Assembly: GCA_944739405.2 (NCBI GenBank)
Contig: OX123196.2
Location: 52,986,196-53,050,195, forward strand
DNA from: Euclidia mi
Taxonomy: Eukaryota; Arthropoda; Insecta; Lepidoptera; Erebidae
Reading direction: 5' to 3'
DNA: 64,000 nt
This document shows positions 1 to 11,120 of the stretch, one piece after another. The first letter of the stretch is position 1. Every line of letters begins with the position of its first letter. The notes below the pieces were generated by a model. It was given only the letters and a program-made list of their open reading frames with translations, did no database searches and was not told where the DNA came from. Both the position numbers and the translations under genes were made by a program.

Positions 1-49
1 CCAGCTACATGCTTTATGTTTAGCCGAGCTAACGCTGGTGCTTTTGTGT

Positions 50-190
50 AAGGCATAGCTTCGGTTAGCCGAGTGGTGAGACCGTAAGACTGCTACGCAG
101 AAGGTCTTCGGTTCGAATCCACGGCACGCATCAATGACTTATCGAAGTTGAGTGCGTGTTAAATTGTTAATATAAGTGCCAAGTGCAGTA
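50..190 (+). mobile_element. tRNA-derived SINE head
   Basis: A Pol III promoter-like pair is visible: an A box TAGCCGAGTGG (66-76) and a B box GGTTCGAATCC (110-120). It is followed by the motif TTAAATTGTTAA near 160-171, which also follows the B box in the copies near 2.5 kb and 55.1 kb. The acceptor stem does not pair, so this is a SINE head and not a tRNA gene. The rest of the SINE body is absent, so the copy is truncated on its 3' side. Confidence 0.65.
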
Positions 191-311
191 ACAGTAACAG
201 AGGATTACCTATCGCGCCTTTAATTTAATTGTCAATAGAGTTAAGAGTTCTACGCAACTCGAAAGGTTCAAGTTAAAACTTGTCAATAAACGATGATGGT
301 AATTTTTTTAT

Positions 312-352
312 GTTATCGTATTACTTACTTCCTAAGTAAGTAATACGATAAC
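312..352. repeat. 19-bp perfect hairpin
   Basis: The arms 312-330 and 334-352 are exact reverse complements separated by a 3-base loop (CCT). No transposon ends or coding sequence are attached to it. Confidence 0.8.
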
Positions 353-1931
353 CTTAAACAATAACAACGTATGTTTACCTCCGTTGACTTTTGTATGAAC
401 ATAGTGAAAATGATTCAAAGAGTGAGCTCCAGTCTAAGTAACAATGACGTATTTGATGACGTTTTACCTCGACTGGACCTTACTCGAGGGTGCTCGAGAT
501 TTGCTCAAGGCTAAGCTAAATTTTAACTAAGAATACAAATTTCGAGGATTCCTTGAGGGAAACCTTAAGGTATCCTCGACTGAGTGTGAGTCGAGGAATT
601 TTCGAGGAAACGTCTTAGAATGTGGGTGTCAGTATGCAAAGGCCAGAGATTTTATGACATGATATAAAGTTACATGATATAATTGTTAGGAAGAAATCTT
701 TTATCGCAAAATCTTTAACAAATATTGAACCAAGGGAAACAAAGAACAATTGGACTTCAAACAACAGTTTTTGGGAAATAGGCCACAACCCTCAATGCAG
801 TGTTAAACAGTAGCAGGGCCGCTTAAACCTCTGTGCATTCAATGCACACATAGCAAGACAAATTTAGTTCAAAACTATCTGAGCGTTGTCATAATCTTTG
901 GCCAATTTACCGCAATACGAACATGCACTACTTGAAACAAAACCAACGATTTGCAGTCTTATTCGTTTGCCGCATAACTTGTAACTATCTGCTTTAAAAT
1001 TCAAAAGTTTCAGCGAGATTTCTAAAATATTAAGGAAATCTAGTACGAAAAGAAGATTGGAACAAGAACTGAAAACTGGTGTAAAATATGTTATTCCACT
1101 TATGCTGTAAATTGTATTATACTTACACCAGTAAACTTTACACTAGTAAATTTGAATGATGGTTCCACAGCTTTTGTTACGTTTTCTTTTTGAAAATTTT
1201 CATACATTATAAACACACACAAAAAACAAAAACTCGAGACAGACTTATGTCACTATATCTAGAAATATGCCACATAACTACGAGATTATAAACGTGTTTC
1301 ATAATTAATGATAGTATAATTTTAAAATTATAGATATATACCGCCAACCAGGCAATTCCCTTACTAAAAAAAACGTCTCAGGTATTATCCAACTTATGAT
1401 ATATTATAATAACTATGTGTCCAGTCAAGTGGGTATTCGATTCAATATCAGTCACCGACACGTTCTCTATAAATCGGCCGAATCCGAAACCATCATGTGG
1501 GCAGACGAATGCGACGGAAAATGTATCGTACGAATGGACACAATCTTGTATCGAGATCGCCTTCCGACACGTATTTCCGCTTGGTTTCTGCAGAAATAAC
1601 TTTGAGAACACCGTTTTGTTGATACCGATTTTCCCTAATAAAAAGGAAATATGAAAAAGATTCGTCGAAAAATAGTAAGAATTGTTCCATTCAGGAAGTC
1701 ATTAAGCAATATTACAATGTAATGCTATACAAAACAGATCAGCCGTAGCCTAGTGAAGCAACCAATAGAAATCTAAAGGGACTGGGACAAATACGTAGCG
1801 CAACAGCCTGCTAGACTAAAATTGATAAATGTTAAAGAGCTATGAAAGTTAACGAGTGTTATAAAAATATTAATATTTTATATATATTAAAACCGAATTC
1901 ACTGCTAATATTTAGTAATATTTATTAATTA
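353..1931. other. unassigned intergenic DNA
   Basis: No recognisable gene. A CTCGA-rich stretch lies at about 470-615. A less AT-rich patch at 1396-1611 is open in several frames on both strands, but no frame resembles a protein I know. It could be a decayed exon or repeat. I see no splice-site or start context that decides. Confidence 0.4.
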
Positions 1932-2140
1932 CTAGAGGACGCCAGCAGCTACTCCTGCATTTTTTTAATTTACCCGTTTTGGCCGATCCCATGGGAATTT
2001 CGGGAAATTCCTTCTTAATGCATCCCACGGAACGGTCCCCAAGGAACATACATGCCATATTTCAGCTTCCTGCGCCCAATAGTTTCGGCTGTAGCGTGTC
2101 TGTCAGTCAGTCAGTAACGCAAGGATTTTACATATTAAGA
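1932..2140 (-). mobile_element. short non-autonomous Helitron, copy 1
   Basis: Read on the minus strand it starts TCTTAATATGTAAAATCC and ends in CTAG, and lies between a host A and a host T, as Helitrons do. Just inside the CTAG end is a small hairpin with stem GCAG/CTGC. The body carries CAGTCAGTCAGT. It is shared almost base for base with the copies at 19.2 kb and 23.0 kb. It has no coding capacity at 209 bp. Confidence 0.7.
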
Positions 2141-2479
2141 TATTTTTTCAATATTTATCTGAAAACTTTATTTTCGTCGATATACAATGTTCTTGGAAAT
2201 AAATCAATGATGGAAGATCTATCTTAAAATACGACATCTAGTTCGTCAAACTGACTTTCATGAGACAGATTATTTATCCAATACGCCTATTTCTTTAAAA
2301 ATATTGGTTTTATAAATGTCACAAGTCTGTACGAAATTAGAATAAGATATAGCACCTCGCATTTGTTATACTACTCAATAAAAATGAAACATCAGATGAT
2401 ATTATTTATAAGGATTATGAATTTGTTCTTATTAAATATATGTCGAATCGACATGGAATGCATATTCTTTTTAAGACAG
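2141..2479. other. unassigned AT-rich DNA
   Basis: I see no gene, repeat end or inverted repeat in this stretch. Confidence 0.4.
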
Positions 2480-2845
2480 CGATAGCGTGGTAGCGATACC
2501 GACGCACGGGCTGTCATACAGAGCGTATCGTGTTCGAACCTGCGCCGCAACACTGACTTTTCCGAGTTATGTGCATATTAAATTGTTAATCATTATCGTT
2601 TGCGCCGTGCTTAGAAGAGCACGCTAAACCGTCGGCCCTGGCCGTCATGAAGATCTTTGACCGTCGTTTTAGGTAGAAAGTACCTCTTAATAAACTGACA
2701 CTAGCCTAAGCCATAGAATTTCCCTATCCCATTGAATCAGATAGGCATTCGCTCTGGGTAAAAGCTAAAAGGATTTGACTAAAAATCTGACTGAAAATAA
2801 GACTCTAGGTAGCAACTGAGACAACGGTAGGAGGATGATGATTTA
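2480..2845 (+). mobile_element. full-length but diverged GATGAT-tailed SINE
   Basis: A tRNA-like head with a B-box-like TGTTCGAACC (2531-2540) is followed by TTAAATTGTTAA. The body, AAGAGCACG through AACTGACACTAGCC, matches the SINE bodies inside the large inverted repeat at 28-40 kb. It ends in a GGAGGATGATGAT tail. The copy is diverged and presumably inactive. Confidence 0.55.
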
Positions 2846-3636
2846 TTTTCTAATCAGAACATATCGAAAATAATTAATCTGCCATCTTCAGCTGGTGGAT
2901 ACAAGTCCGGTAGTTTGATGTTCTTTACAGCGTCATAAGTTTTTGCCCAACCAACGGGGCATTTAGTCACTATATCGTTTTAGTGTCAGTACTTGTGAAA
3001 CTATGCTTGACATGTAGCGAAGTCTTGATTTTAAAACTTTGTGATATTAAACAATAACATGTAAATTAAAATCTAATTAGCCTTCCTTTTACCTCGACAT
3101 ATCAGCAGAGGTTATACTAGCCGTACAACCGTTATAGTTATCATCCGTCACCCATGCTAAAAGGTTGTAAAAATAAGAAGAGATTTTCCCCTTTGCCTTT
3201 CAAATGATTTTGCCTTAAAGCCATTACATAAATGATACAAATATGATTAAAAAAACTTAATGCACTTATAACGAAGAAGTCTCATTAATACACAAACCTA
3301 ATTTCACTCTTGAGGGTAAAAGCTATATATCGTCATTAAATGCAAACTTTATGCACCGTTAAGCTTTTAAAGCTAAAGTGAAGTAATTAATAATTCATAA
3401 ACAACTTTATTTTTTATTGCGCGCTGCAAAGTTTAAAGTTGGTAGTTATCAACATGAATTTATAATGTCTTGTGTTGACAGCACTCTGGGAATACGGTAA
3501 GGGTATGTTTTAAGTGGTCATCTTGGCACTTGGACAAAGAAGTTTGAATCATAGATGATAATACATAATTATGTTGAAACGTGGCTTTACTGACTAAGTA
3601 AAGCCACGTTTCAACATAATTATGTAACTATATAAA
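2846..3636. other. unassigned DNA ending in a hairpin
   Basis: Nothing coding is recognised. The only structure is the perfect hairpin at 3563-3625, listed separately. Confidence 0.4.
3563..3625. repeat. 29-bp perfect snap-back hairpin
   Basis: The arms 3563-3591 and 3597-3625 are exact reverse complements around a 5-base loop (GACTA). There are no flanking target duplications or transposon ends. It sits just upstream of the GGTTCCGT-type repeat. Confidence 0.85.
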
Positions 3637-3820
3637 AAAAACCGGCCAAGTGCGAGTGGGACTCGCACACCGAGGGTTCCGTACAAACCTGTAGGTATAT
3701 TATTATTTAAAAATATATGTGTTGTAACTAAAAAATTTAAATGATCGGCATTTTATAATAATTTTTTATGTTCAAATTTAAAGATACTAGATCGACATAT
3801 AAAGTACCCTTTAGTTGAGC

Positions 3821-4624
3821 TTTTTTCTTTCTTTTTTTTAAAGGACTTTGAGCCATACTTGACTATGTCAGTCCAATAAACTTATAACATAATACAGAAA
3901 GTATATGTATAGTCTTAAAACTACCTGTGTAGTACAATCTGCTACACTTAGATATTATTATTACTATTAGTTAACTTATCTAGTAGTTTATATAAGACCA
4001 CAGCTGCCTCCGACGTAGGATTAAACAAAATACTTAGAAATATTCCAACATCATATACATTTAGTTTAAACTGAGATTTTAATTGAGCTCTCAGACTATA
4101 TATTTGTATACACTCTGTTAGAAAATGATGTACATCTTCAACAACATGACATGACAAGCAATTGGGTGAATCCATTTTTCTAACCAAAAACTTAAATTTA
4201 TTTAATGGCATGTGACCTGATCTCAATCTACAAGCTATATCAATTTTAATCTTCTACATAGTTTAATATTAACAAACCATGGTATCTGAAATGGCTTGGT
4301 CTGAACAACTTTATACCACACCCCTTTGTTAGTAGATATACTGTTAAACTCTGACTCCCAGGTGCCCTGCATAAGGCTTTTGTACTTTACTAGAATGTCC
4401 TTAAACTCAGAAAAAACAAATGTCTCTGTACCACTCATTACAGCCTCCTTAGCTAACTTATCTACCTCCCCGTTACCGATAATACCAATGTGCGCTGGAA
4501 TCCATTGAAGTCTCAAAGTAAATCCCGCAGAAGTCATATTCTGAATCTTTTTTAAAATGGCATCTAGGCTATCGTAGCACCTCTGCCATCAGAGTCACAT
4601 CGAGCCAGATGCTGCAATCCACTC
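3821..4624 (-). mobile_element. 5'-truncated LINE insertion on the minus strand
   Basis: On the minus strand the segment ends in an A-rich tail (complement of 3821-3840). It is flanked by near-identical TTAGTTGAGC (3811-3820) and TTAGATTTGAGC (4625-4636), which I read as a target-site duplication. The body encodes an RNase H domain and a C-terminal Cys/His motif, typical of I, Jockey or R1-type elements. The 5' end is truncated, as usual for target-primed insertion. Confidence 0.7.
3948..4537 (-). pseudogene. LINE RNase H and C-terminal zinc-finger fragment
   Basis: The upstream frame (4537-4235) contains WIPAHIGIIGNGEVDKLAKEA-like residues, the C-terminal part of a retrotransposon RNase H. 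The downstream frame (4226-3948) begins SGHMPLNKF and carries CLSCHVVEDVHHFLTEC, the Cys/His cluster found at the end of I and R1-type pol proteins. The two frames are offset, so a frameshift separates them. The reverse transcriptase and endonuclease are missing by 5' truncation. Non-functional. Confidence 0.7.
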
Positions 4625-5686
4625 TTAGATTTGAGCATTTTATATGAATTGAAATGTAATACCTCTACGCCTTCACGAGCAAAGGGAATTTTAAAGTTAC
4701 TACAACTTTAAAAATTATTAAAAAAAATTATTATATGATGCAACAAAAAATTTACGGTGCCAAAATTTTTACTTTGTCTGTGCTATAAGACGTTGCCTCG
4801 TACCAAATTACAAGATTCTAAGTTCACGGGAAGTACCCTGTAGGTATTGGTTCCCTTGCGAGTTTCGAAAATTTGCGAGAATTTGCGACATAAACAGCTG
4901 TATCGTTTGATTGCATTGGCTTAGGAGTTTGATTTTGTTACAGCATAAACATATTATAGACTTGAGTATTTGATATGAATGCCAATTTAATAACTCTACA
5001 CGCTCATGAGTAAAGGGGTCGTTATTTAAAAATTATTAAAAATGTCTTTATTATATGATGTAGGTAACTAGAAAAAAACTAACTAGAAAATTGACAGCTG
5101 TCACTTCAAAGTAAACATTGTCTCCGTAATTTATAAATAATTTTATATGTTAATAGTGAATAAATCGTAGTAAAAGTTACATTTAAGTGAATAATATTAG
5201 TGAAATCGTAAAGTGATATAATAAACAACCATTTAAACAACCTTTAAAAACAGTTCTGAACATTTATAAACCTTTTAGACAAACTGCACAGTGTATGCGA
5301 TTTAAAACTTTTTATGAGTGTAAACTAAGATTTATCGTGCTAAAATTGCAAAAAGATCCAGTGTTTTAACAAAACAATACTCAGTAAATAATTTTACAGT
5401 GTGAAAGTAACTTTTTCTTAAGAAAGAATTCGTTTTTTATTCGAACTCCATTTAAAACATAACTTTTCGCGGAAAACAGTGCTACCAACTTACAGTTATT
5501 ACACTAAAATCGCGTTCCAGAACTACGCATAACAGCATATTAGCATAAGTGTCAAAATAAAGACGGACATTCACGGGTGTTGGCCAAAGAAGTGTCAAGT
5601 AAATTATAAGGCTGGGCATTAATTACATTGAAGATTATAATTGTATGATATCAAATTTCATATAATATTTAATTATACTTATCATA

Positions 5687-7015
5687 ATGGAGGAATTCGT
5701 CTACGACAATGTTACACAACGAAGAAAGGTAATTCACAGTTTGGATTTCAATGACAGTGAGCTGGATATGGATATTTCGTACCAGAGTCAACCAAGTTGT
5801 TATAAAAGTCCTGAGAAAGAGCTAAGTGTCTTGACTGATAAATTAAATACATTAACAACAGAACTACAAATTGCAAATACCGAAATAGATAATTTAAATA
5901 TGGAAAATATGAACCTCAAGAAAGAAATACATAATTATCAACATAAAATTAATTTATTTAAATCTGTTGGAATAACTGAGATGTTTAATTTGAATAACAT
6001 CACTCCATTGAAGTTTTATTCCCCACAGTGCCGAAGACGTTTAAAATGCACTAACATGAAAATGGGACTACCTAGAGCATCTTCGCGAGAACTAACTACG
6101 AGTGCTATTAACTACCAAACTCCGAAAAATTGTCGGTCATTCACTACAAATTTAAATCGTAGTTATGATTCCTCTGCAAAGGTACAGTTGACATGTGCTA
6201 AACAAAGCGAACAAATAGATATGGCTACAGTTGTGGATTGTATCGCACAGACCTCATCGCCAAGTGGCAATAAAATTACTTCTGCAAGAACATCAATATC
6301 CAAAAATGAAATCATGGCTCTGTCTTTAAATGATGTCTCACATAATAATTGTAGTAAGCAATTCAAATGCGAAAAGAAAAAACAAATAGTTATTGTGGCA
6401 GATCAGCAAGGTTGAAATATTCAAAGGGCTCTTGGATCACTTATCGGAGATGACTACTTGATCCACTGTTTCTGGAAACCTGGTGCATCAATAAAGGAAG
6501 TTTTACTCGCTGAAAGAACTGCAATTAGTAAATTAGGCAAGGACGATTTCGTCATAGTATTAGGAGGTATAAACGACACAAACCCAAATGAACTTCAATT
6601 CGCCTTGAGAAACTTCTTAGACTCAATGAATAACACAAATATTATTGTTTCAGAGATACCTTATAATAGACATTTAAATGAAAAAAAGTTGAACTACGAA
6701 TTGAATTTCATTTCGTCACACTACAGACATGCTACCTATCTTGACATGAACTATTCTGTGCACTTTCCCAGAAAAGCCTTCCGTTCTTTACATATATCTC
6801 AATTAATCTTAAAAGAATTATTACGCATAGTTTATAAATCAAAGTATGATAAGTATAGTAAAGCTTTGCAAATACATAATATAAAAAACAGTACGTCTAC
6901 AACACCTAATTTAACAGACAAGTCCACTCAAACAGACGGACAATGTAATTGTATTAATGATAGGATAAGTAAATCGAATACATTGAATAATGCCAACAAC
7001 TTTTTTCGAGCCTAA
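5687..7015 (+). pseudogene. CR1-like LINE ORF1: coiled coil plus SGNH-esterase-like domain, one internal stop
   Basis: Residues about 45-100 form a probable coiled coil (LSVLTDKLNTLTTELQIA onward). After a low-complexity linker the frame meets TGA at 6413-6415. The same frame then stays open to 7015. The part before the stop (IVIVADQQG) and after it (FVIVLGGINDTN, with a later HISQLI) looks like the SGNH/GDSL-esterase-like domain known from CR1-group ORF1 proteins. That class binds RNA and acts as an assembly protein; the role of the esterase fold is not settled. One substitution separates this copy from an open ORF1. The 3' end overlaps ORF2 by 26 bases. Confidence 0.65.
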
Positions 7016-9857
7016 CGAATCTAACGAATTTAACATACTACATCAAGACATTAATGGACTCATCAATAAATCAGATTTACTAACGTTATCTCTGGAACTT
7101 CTTCGCAAGGAAAATAAGGCCATAGATATTTTATGCATATCAGAGCACAATATGATAAATGCTGATATTCAACATATTGACATTTCTAATTTCACGCTGG
7201 GGTCATATTATTGCCGGAAAAATCGCCGAGGTGGGACATGTATCCTTGTTCGAAAATGCTTAAAGTACAAACCAATCGATGGATTAAAAACATATTGTGA
7301 GGTAGGTATCCTTGAAATTTCAGGCATTAAGCTCGAAGATCATAAAATGATTGTACTTTGTGTTTACAGACCACCCAGATTGCTTCAAGAACTTTTAAGT
7401 ATATTTTTTGATAAACTCAGTGCTTTATTATCGAAATTCTGTCTCACTAAATATAAAGTAGTTCTATGTGGTGATTTTAATATAAACATCATAGCCAAAA
7501 CAAGGATAACAACACATTTCCTAAATCTTCTGTCATGTTATAATTTAAAATTGGCATTTAAACAACCAACTCGTATAGTTAGTGGCACATGCCTGGACAA
7601 TTTTATGTACAATGTCCCTAGGTGCAAAGCCAAAATTATTGAATTCGCTCTATCTGACCATACCGCACAACTTCTTACGTGTCCGGTAAAAACTAACATC
7701 ACTTTCAAATATTGGTATGCTGAAAAACGTGATCTTCGAGATGATAATATGAATAAATTTAAAGAGTGTATACAATCATTGACTTTTAATGAATGTTTTG
7801 AGAGTAATGATCCTGTTAAATCGTTCGATAGCTTTTATGATACATTTGTATTATTCTACCATCTGTGTTTTCCCGTGGTAATAACTAAAATAAATTCACA
7901 TAAACGGCCAAGGTGGATATCAAAAGGCATTAAGCTATGCTGCAAACGTAAAAGAGAACTTTTATGGCATTACAGGCAAGATCGCACCGAGAAGAACAAA
8001 AAAGAGTTTAACGCATTATCGTCCAGGCTTAACCGCATAATAAAACTTACGAAAAGGTCACAAAATGATAATAATATAAAGACAGCCCGAAATAAATGCA
8101 AGGCTATGTGGACGGTGATTAACAACGTGAAATATAATGCTCCGAAAAACCAAATACAACATATTAGCATTGACGATAAAATTATTGACGATCCTGTGGT
8201 GATAGCTAAATCATTTAATAATTTTTTTATTGACCATGTGGATAAAATTAAACTTGACCATACCATATCTCATTCTGCAAACATATCAAAGTCCCTATTT
8301 ATGAAACCGACATCACCAATTGAAATACACTCAATTATAATGAACCTTAAAAATACTAACAGTACGGGTTATGACGGTATATTTACGTTTGTTATTAAAT
8401 CAGTATCGATGCAAATTTGTAGTGTGTTAAGTCATATTTTTTATATGTGCATACTTCACGGCGTATTCCCTGATAAACTAAAAAAGACAATAATTAAACC
8501 TCTGTTTAAAAAGAATGATCCGCATTCTATGAGCTGTTATCGACCGATTGCTCTAATACCAATAATTTCTAAGATCTTTGAAAAGGTTATACATGACAGA
8601 ATTTACACTTTTTTTGAAAAACATAATTTGTTTGCAAAAGAACAAGCTGGATTTAGAAAAAATAAATGCATCAATATGGCGATTTATAATTTTTTGAAAG
8701 TAGTAATGCAAAACGTTGATAAAAAGATACCAGTCTGTGCACTCTACATGGATCTTTCAAAAGCATTTGACTGTGTGGATCATGACATACTCTTACAGAA
8801 ATTGAATGCATATAGGGTAAGAGGCAATGTATTAAACTTAATTGCCTCCTATCTTTCCAACAGGAAGCAGTGTACTCAGATAACACGCCTGTATCCTAAA
8901 ATAAAAAGAGAAATTAATTTTTTGTCAGAATATAGGGAAATTCAGTTAGGAGTTCCCCAAGGAAGTGTTCTGGGACCACTTTTGTTTAACGTGTATATCA
9001 ATGACCTTCCAAAAATAACAAAACATCCCACCATTTTGTTTGCTGATGACAGCACGATTATATTTTCTGGTAAAAATGAATTACTTCTCAAATCTGACAT
9101 ATCCAATACCTTAGATAACGTAATAAAATGGTTGACATTGAATAATTTAAAAATAAATTTAACTAAGACACATATTATGACATTCAAAAATAGAATTCCA
9201 TTATTAACTAATTTTGACATTATGTATAAAGGGAACTTAATTCGTGACATAGAAACAACTAAATTCTTAGGATTAAATATTGACAGTAATTTAAATTGGA
9301 AAACTCATGCAGAGAATCTTTGCTCGAAACTAAATAATCAGTCATATGCGCTCTACATGCTCTCTAAACAAACAAACCACAACGCACCACTAACTGCATA
9401 TCATGGATACGTAGGATCCATTTTAAGATACGGAATCTTGTTTTGGGGTAATTGTACAGAAAAAGAACATGTGTTTAAAGCACAGAAAAAGTGTATAAGA
9501 GCTATGTTCAAACTTCGACTAACAGATAGCTGTAAACCTTATTTTAAAAAACTCAAGATTTTAACGGTACCATGTCTGTATATTTATGAACTGTTATTAT
9601 TTGTTAAATCTAACTTGAATATGTTTCAAAATTATAAAAGTAAGCGTCATAAGTTTAAAATTTGTTGCCCGCAGCATAAAAGTGCAATGATGACGAATAG
9701 TGTCTTCTGTATGGCGCCACGAGTTTTCAATCTGTTGCCTAACTATTTATTAGAAATTCCACGCCTCATTGAATTTAAACGTAAAGTTAAAGATTTTCTA
9801 TTAAATAAAGCGTATTATAGTATCGATGAATATATGAATAGTATGATTTTTTTATGA
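6990..9857 (+). CDS. CR1-like LINE ORF2: endonuclease and reverse transcriptase
   Basis: 955 codons without a break. An apurinic-type endonuclease occupies about residues 15-235: HQDINGL near 18, SEH with E52, VYRPP, GDFNI near 160, SDHT near 222. The reverse transcriptase follows (about 480-780): YRPIALIPIISKIFEK, AGFRKNKC, YMDLSKAFDCVDHDIL, GVPQGSVLGPLLFNVYIND, the catalytic FADD near residue 685, then FLGLNID. The C-terminal region ends FLLNKAYYSIDEYM. The same ending occurs in a separate fragment at 24.7 kb. The product nicks target DNA and copies the element RNA onto the nick. The start ATG lies inside the end of ORF1, so translation probably needs reinitiation. The frame is intact, so the copy is fairly young. 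Confidence 0.85.
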   Translation: MPTTFFEPNESNEFNILHQDINGLINKSDLLTLSLELLRKENKAIDILCISEHNMINADIQHIDISNFTLGSYYCRKNRRGGTCILVRKCLKYKPIDGLKTYCEVGILEISGIKLEDHKMIVLCVYRPPRLLQELLSIFFDKLSALLSKFCLTKYKVVLCGDFNINIIAKTRITTHFLNLLSCYNLKLAFKQPTRIVSGTCLDNFMYNVPRCKAKIIEFALSDHTAQLLTCPVKTNITFKYWYAEKRDLRDDNMNKFKECIQSLTFNECFESNDPVKSFDSFYDTFVLFYHLCFPVVITKINSHKRPRWISKGIKLCCKRKRELLWHYRQDRTEKNKKEFNALSSRLNRIIKLTKRSQNDNNIKTARNKCKAMWTVINNVKYNAPKNQIQHISIDDKIIDDPVVIAKSFNNFFIDHVDKIKLDHTISHSANISKSLFMKPTSPIEIHSIIMNLKNTNSTGYDGIFTFVIKSVSMQICSVLSHIFYMCILHGVFPDKLKKTIIKPLFKKNDPHSMSCYRPIALIPIISKIFEKVIHDRIYTFFEKHNLFAKEQAGFRKNKCINMAIYNFLKVVMQNVDKKIPVCALYMDLSKAFDCVDHDILLQKLNAYRVRGNVLNLIASYLSNRKQCTQITRLYPKIKREINFLSEYREIQLGVPQGSVLGPLLFNVYINDLPKITKHPTILFADDSTIIFSGKNELLLKSDISNTLDNVIKWLTLNNLKINLTKTHIMTFKNRIPLLTNFDIMYKGNLIRDIETTKFLGLNIDSNLNWKTHAENLCSKLNNQSYALYMLSKQTNHNAPLTAYHGYVGSILRYGILFWGNCTEKEHVFKAQKKCIRAMFKLRLTDSCKPYFKKLKILTVPCLYIYELLLFVKSNLNMFQNYKSKRHKFKICCPQHKSAMMTNSVFCMAPRVFNLLPNYLLEIPRLIEFKRKVKDFLLNKAYYSIDEYMNSMIFL

Positions 9858-10155
9858 GTTGACAGACATTATATTAGTATACCATAATTATTGAATATTT
9901 CTTTCTGACATTATTATATTTTTTTAAGACATTATTATATTTTTTTTTTCTGACATAATTATATTAAACTGACATTGTATTTATAAATTAGTATTGTTAT
10001 TATTATTCATTTGTAATTAAATTATTATTATTATGTATTGCACGCCTTGAGGCAGATAATGGAGAAACATTTTTATTTATATTGTATACCACAACTGCTG
10101 TACCTATTATAGCAATAAATGACATTTGAATTTGAATTTGAATTTAGAAATTTAT

Positions 10156-11060
10156 GGGTTTCGCAATTTTTCCTTTTTCTGTGCTATAAGAAGTTGCCTC
10201 GTACCAAATTTTAAGATTCTAAGTACACGGGAAGTACCCTGTAGGTTTTGATTCTCTTGCGAGTAGTTACAAGTTTGAAAATATGCTTAAATTGCTGTTT
10301 CTTTTTTTTGCGTTTACATAGAAGTTTGATTTTGTTACAGCTTAACGGTGTTATAGACCTGAGTGTTTGATATGTTTTTCAATTAAATACCTCTACGCGT
10401 TCTTGAGGAAAGGGTAGTAACTATCAAATTATTAAAAACTTTTTATTATATGATGTAACTTAAAATGTACAGGTTTTGCAATTTTTCCTTTATCTGTGCT
10501 GTAAGACGTTGCTGCGTACCAAATTGCAAGATTCGCCGTTCACGGGAAGTACCATGTAGGTTTTGATTCCCTTGCGAGTAGTTGAGAGTTTGAAAATATG
10601 CTTAAATTGCTGTTTCTTTTGATTGCGTTTATATAGAAGTTTGATTTTGTTACTGCTTAACGATGTTATTGACCTGAGTATTTGATATGAATTTCAATTT
10701 AATACCTTTACGCGTTCATGAGGATAGGGGAGTAACTATCAAATTACTAAAAATGTTTTTATTGTATGATGTAAGTAAAAATTTACGGTTTTCGCAATTT
10801 TTCCTTTTTTGTGCTTTAAGACGTTGGTTCGTACCAAATTTCAAGTTTCTGAGTTCACGGGAAGTACTCTGTAGGTTTTGATAAACTTGCGAGTTTCGAC
10901 AATTTGCGGCAATTTCCACCATAAACGGCTGTATCTTTTGATTGCGTTGGCTTAGAAGTTTGATTTTTTGACAGCTTAAAGGGACAGTAGACTTGGATAT
11001 TGGTATAAATGTTAGTTTGATACCTTCACGCGTTCCTGAGAAAAAGGGTCTTGACAGACG
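10156..11060 (+). repeat. three tandem 315-bp units
   Basis: The phrase 'GGTTTTCGCAATTTTTCC' (with variants) begins at 10156, 10471 and 10786, an exact 315-bp spacing. Each is followed by the same order of words: TGTGCT.TAAGACGTTG, TACCAAATT, GTTCACGGGAAGTAC, TTTGATTGCGTT, CTTTACGCGTTC. Further partial units lie at 4630-5076, on the other side of the inserted LINE. Only the last unit runs into the GGACGGAC and GGTTCCGT tail. Confidence 0.8.
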
Positions 11061-11120
11061 GACGGACAACAAAGTGATCCTATAAGGGTTCCGTTTTTTC
11101 CTTTCAAGATACGGAACCCC

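Larger units (their letters stand above)
5077..10143 (+). mobile_element. nearly full-length CR1-like LINE
   Basis: It comprises a 5' leader of about 600 bp, two overlapping ORFs and a 3' UTR (9858-10143). The UTR has repeated 'tgacat' words and ends in a (TTTGAA)n tail near 10118-10143. Host repeat sequence resumes on both sides. The words CTAGAAAA (5069-5076 or 5083-5090) and TTAGAAAT (10144-10151) suggest a short target duplication. CR1-group elements are usually 5'-truncated, so a copy with its leader is informative. The exact 5' end (5077-5091) is uncertain. Confidence 0.7.
3637..11120 (+). mobile_element. GGTTCCGT-type dispersed repeat, split by two LINE insertions
   Basis: The head ACCGGCCAAGTGCGAG (from 3641), with GAGGGTTCCGTA nearby, and the tail TAAGGGTTCCGTTTTTTCC ... 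ACGGAACCCC (to about 11120) are the two ends of a very common lepidopteran dispersed repeat. The intervening unit runs from 'TGTGCTATAAGACGTTGC' through 'CTCTACGC'. It occurs at 4630-5076 and again three times at 10156-11060. The sequence is broken at 3821-4624 by an antisense LINE fragment and at about 5077-10143 by a CR1-like LINE. How this repeat family moves is not clear from the sequence. Confidence 0.6.

Noticed and set aside
60..130. tRNA gene suggested by A and B boxes
   Set aside because: The acceptor stem does not pair, and the sequence continues into the TTAAATTGTTAA body shared by SINE copies at 2.5 and 55.1 kb.
1378..1690. A conserved exon in the less AT-rich patch
   Set aside because: Several frames on both strands are open for similar lengths and none resembles a known protein. 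Splice sites cannot be fixed. Kept only as unassigned DNA.
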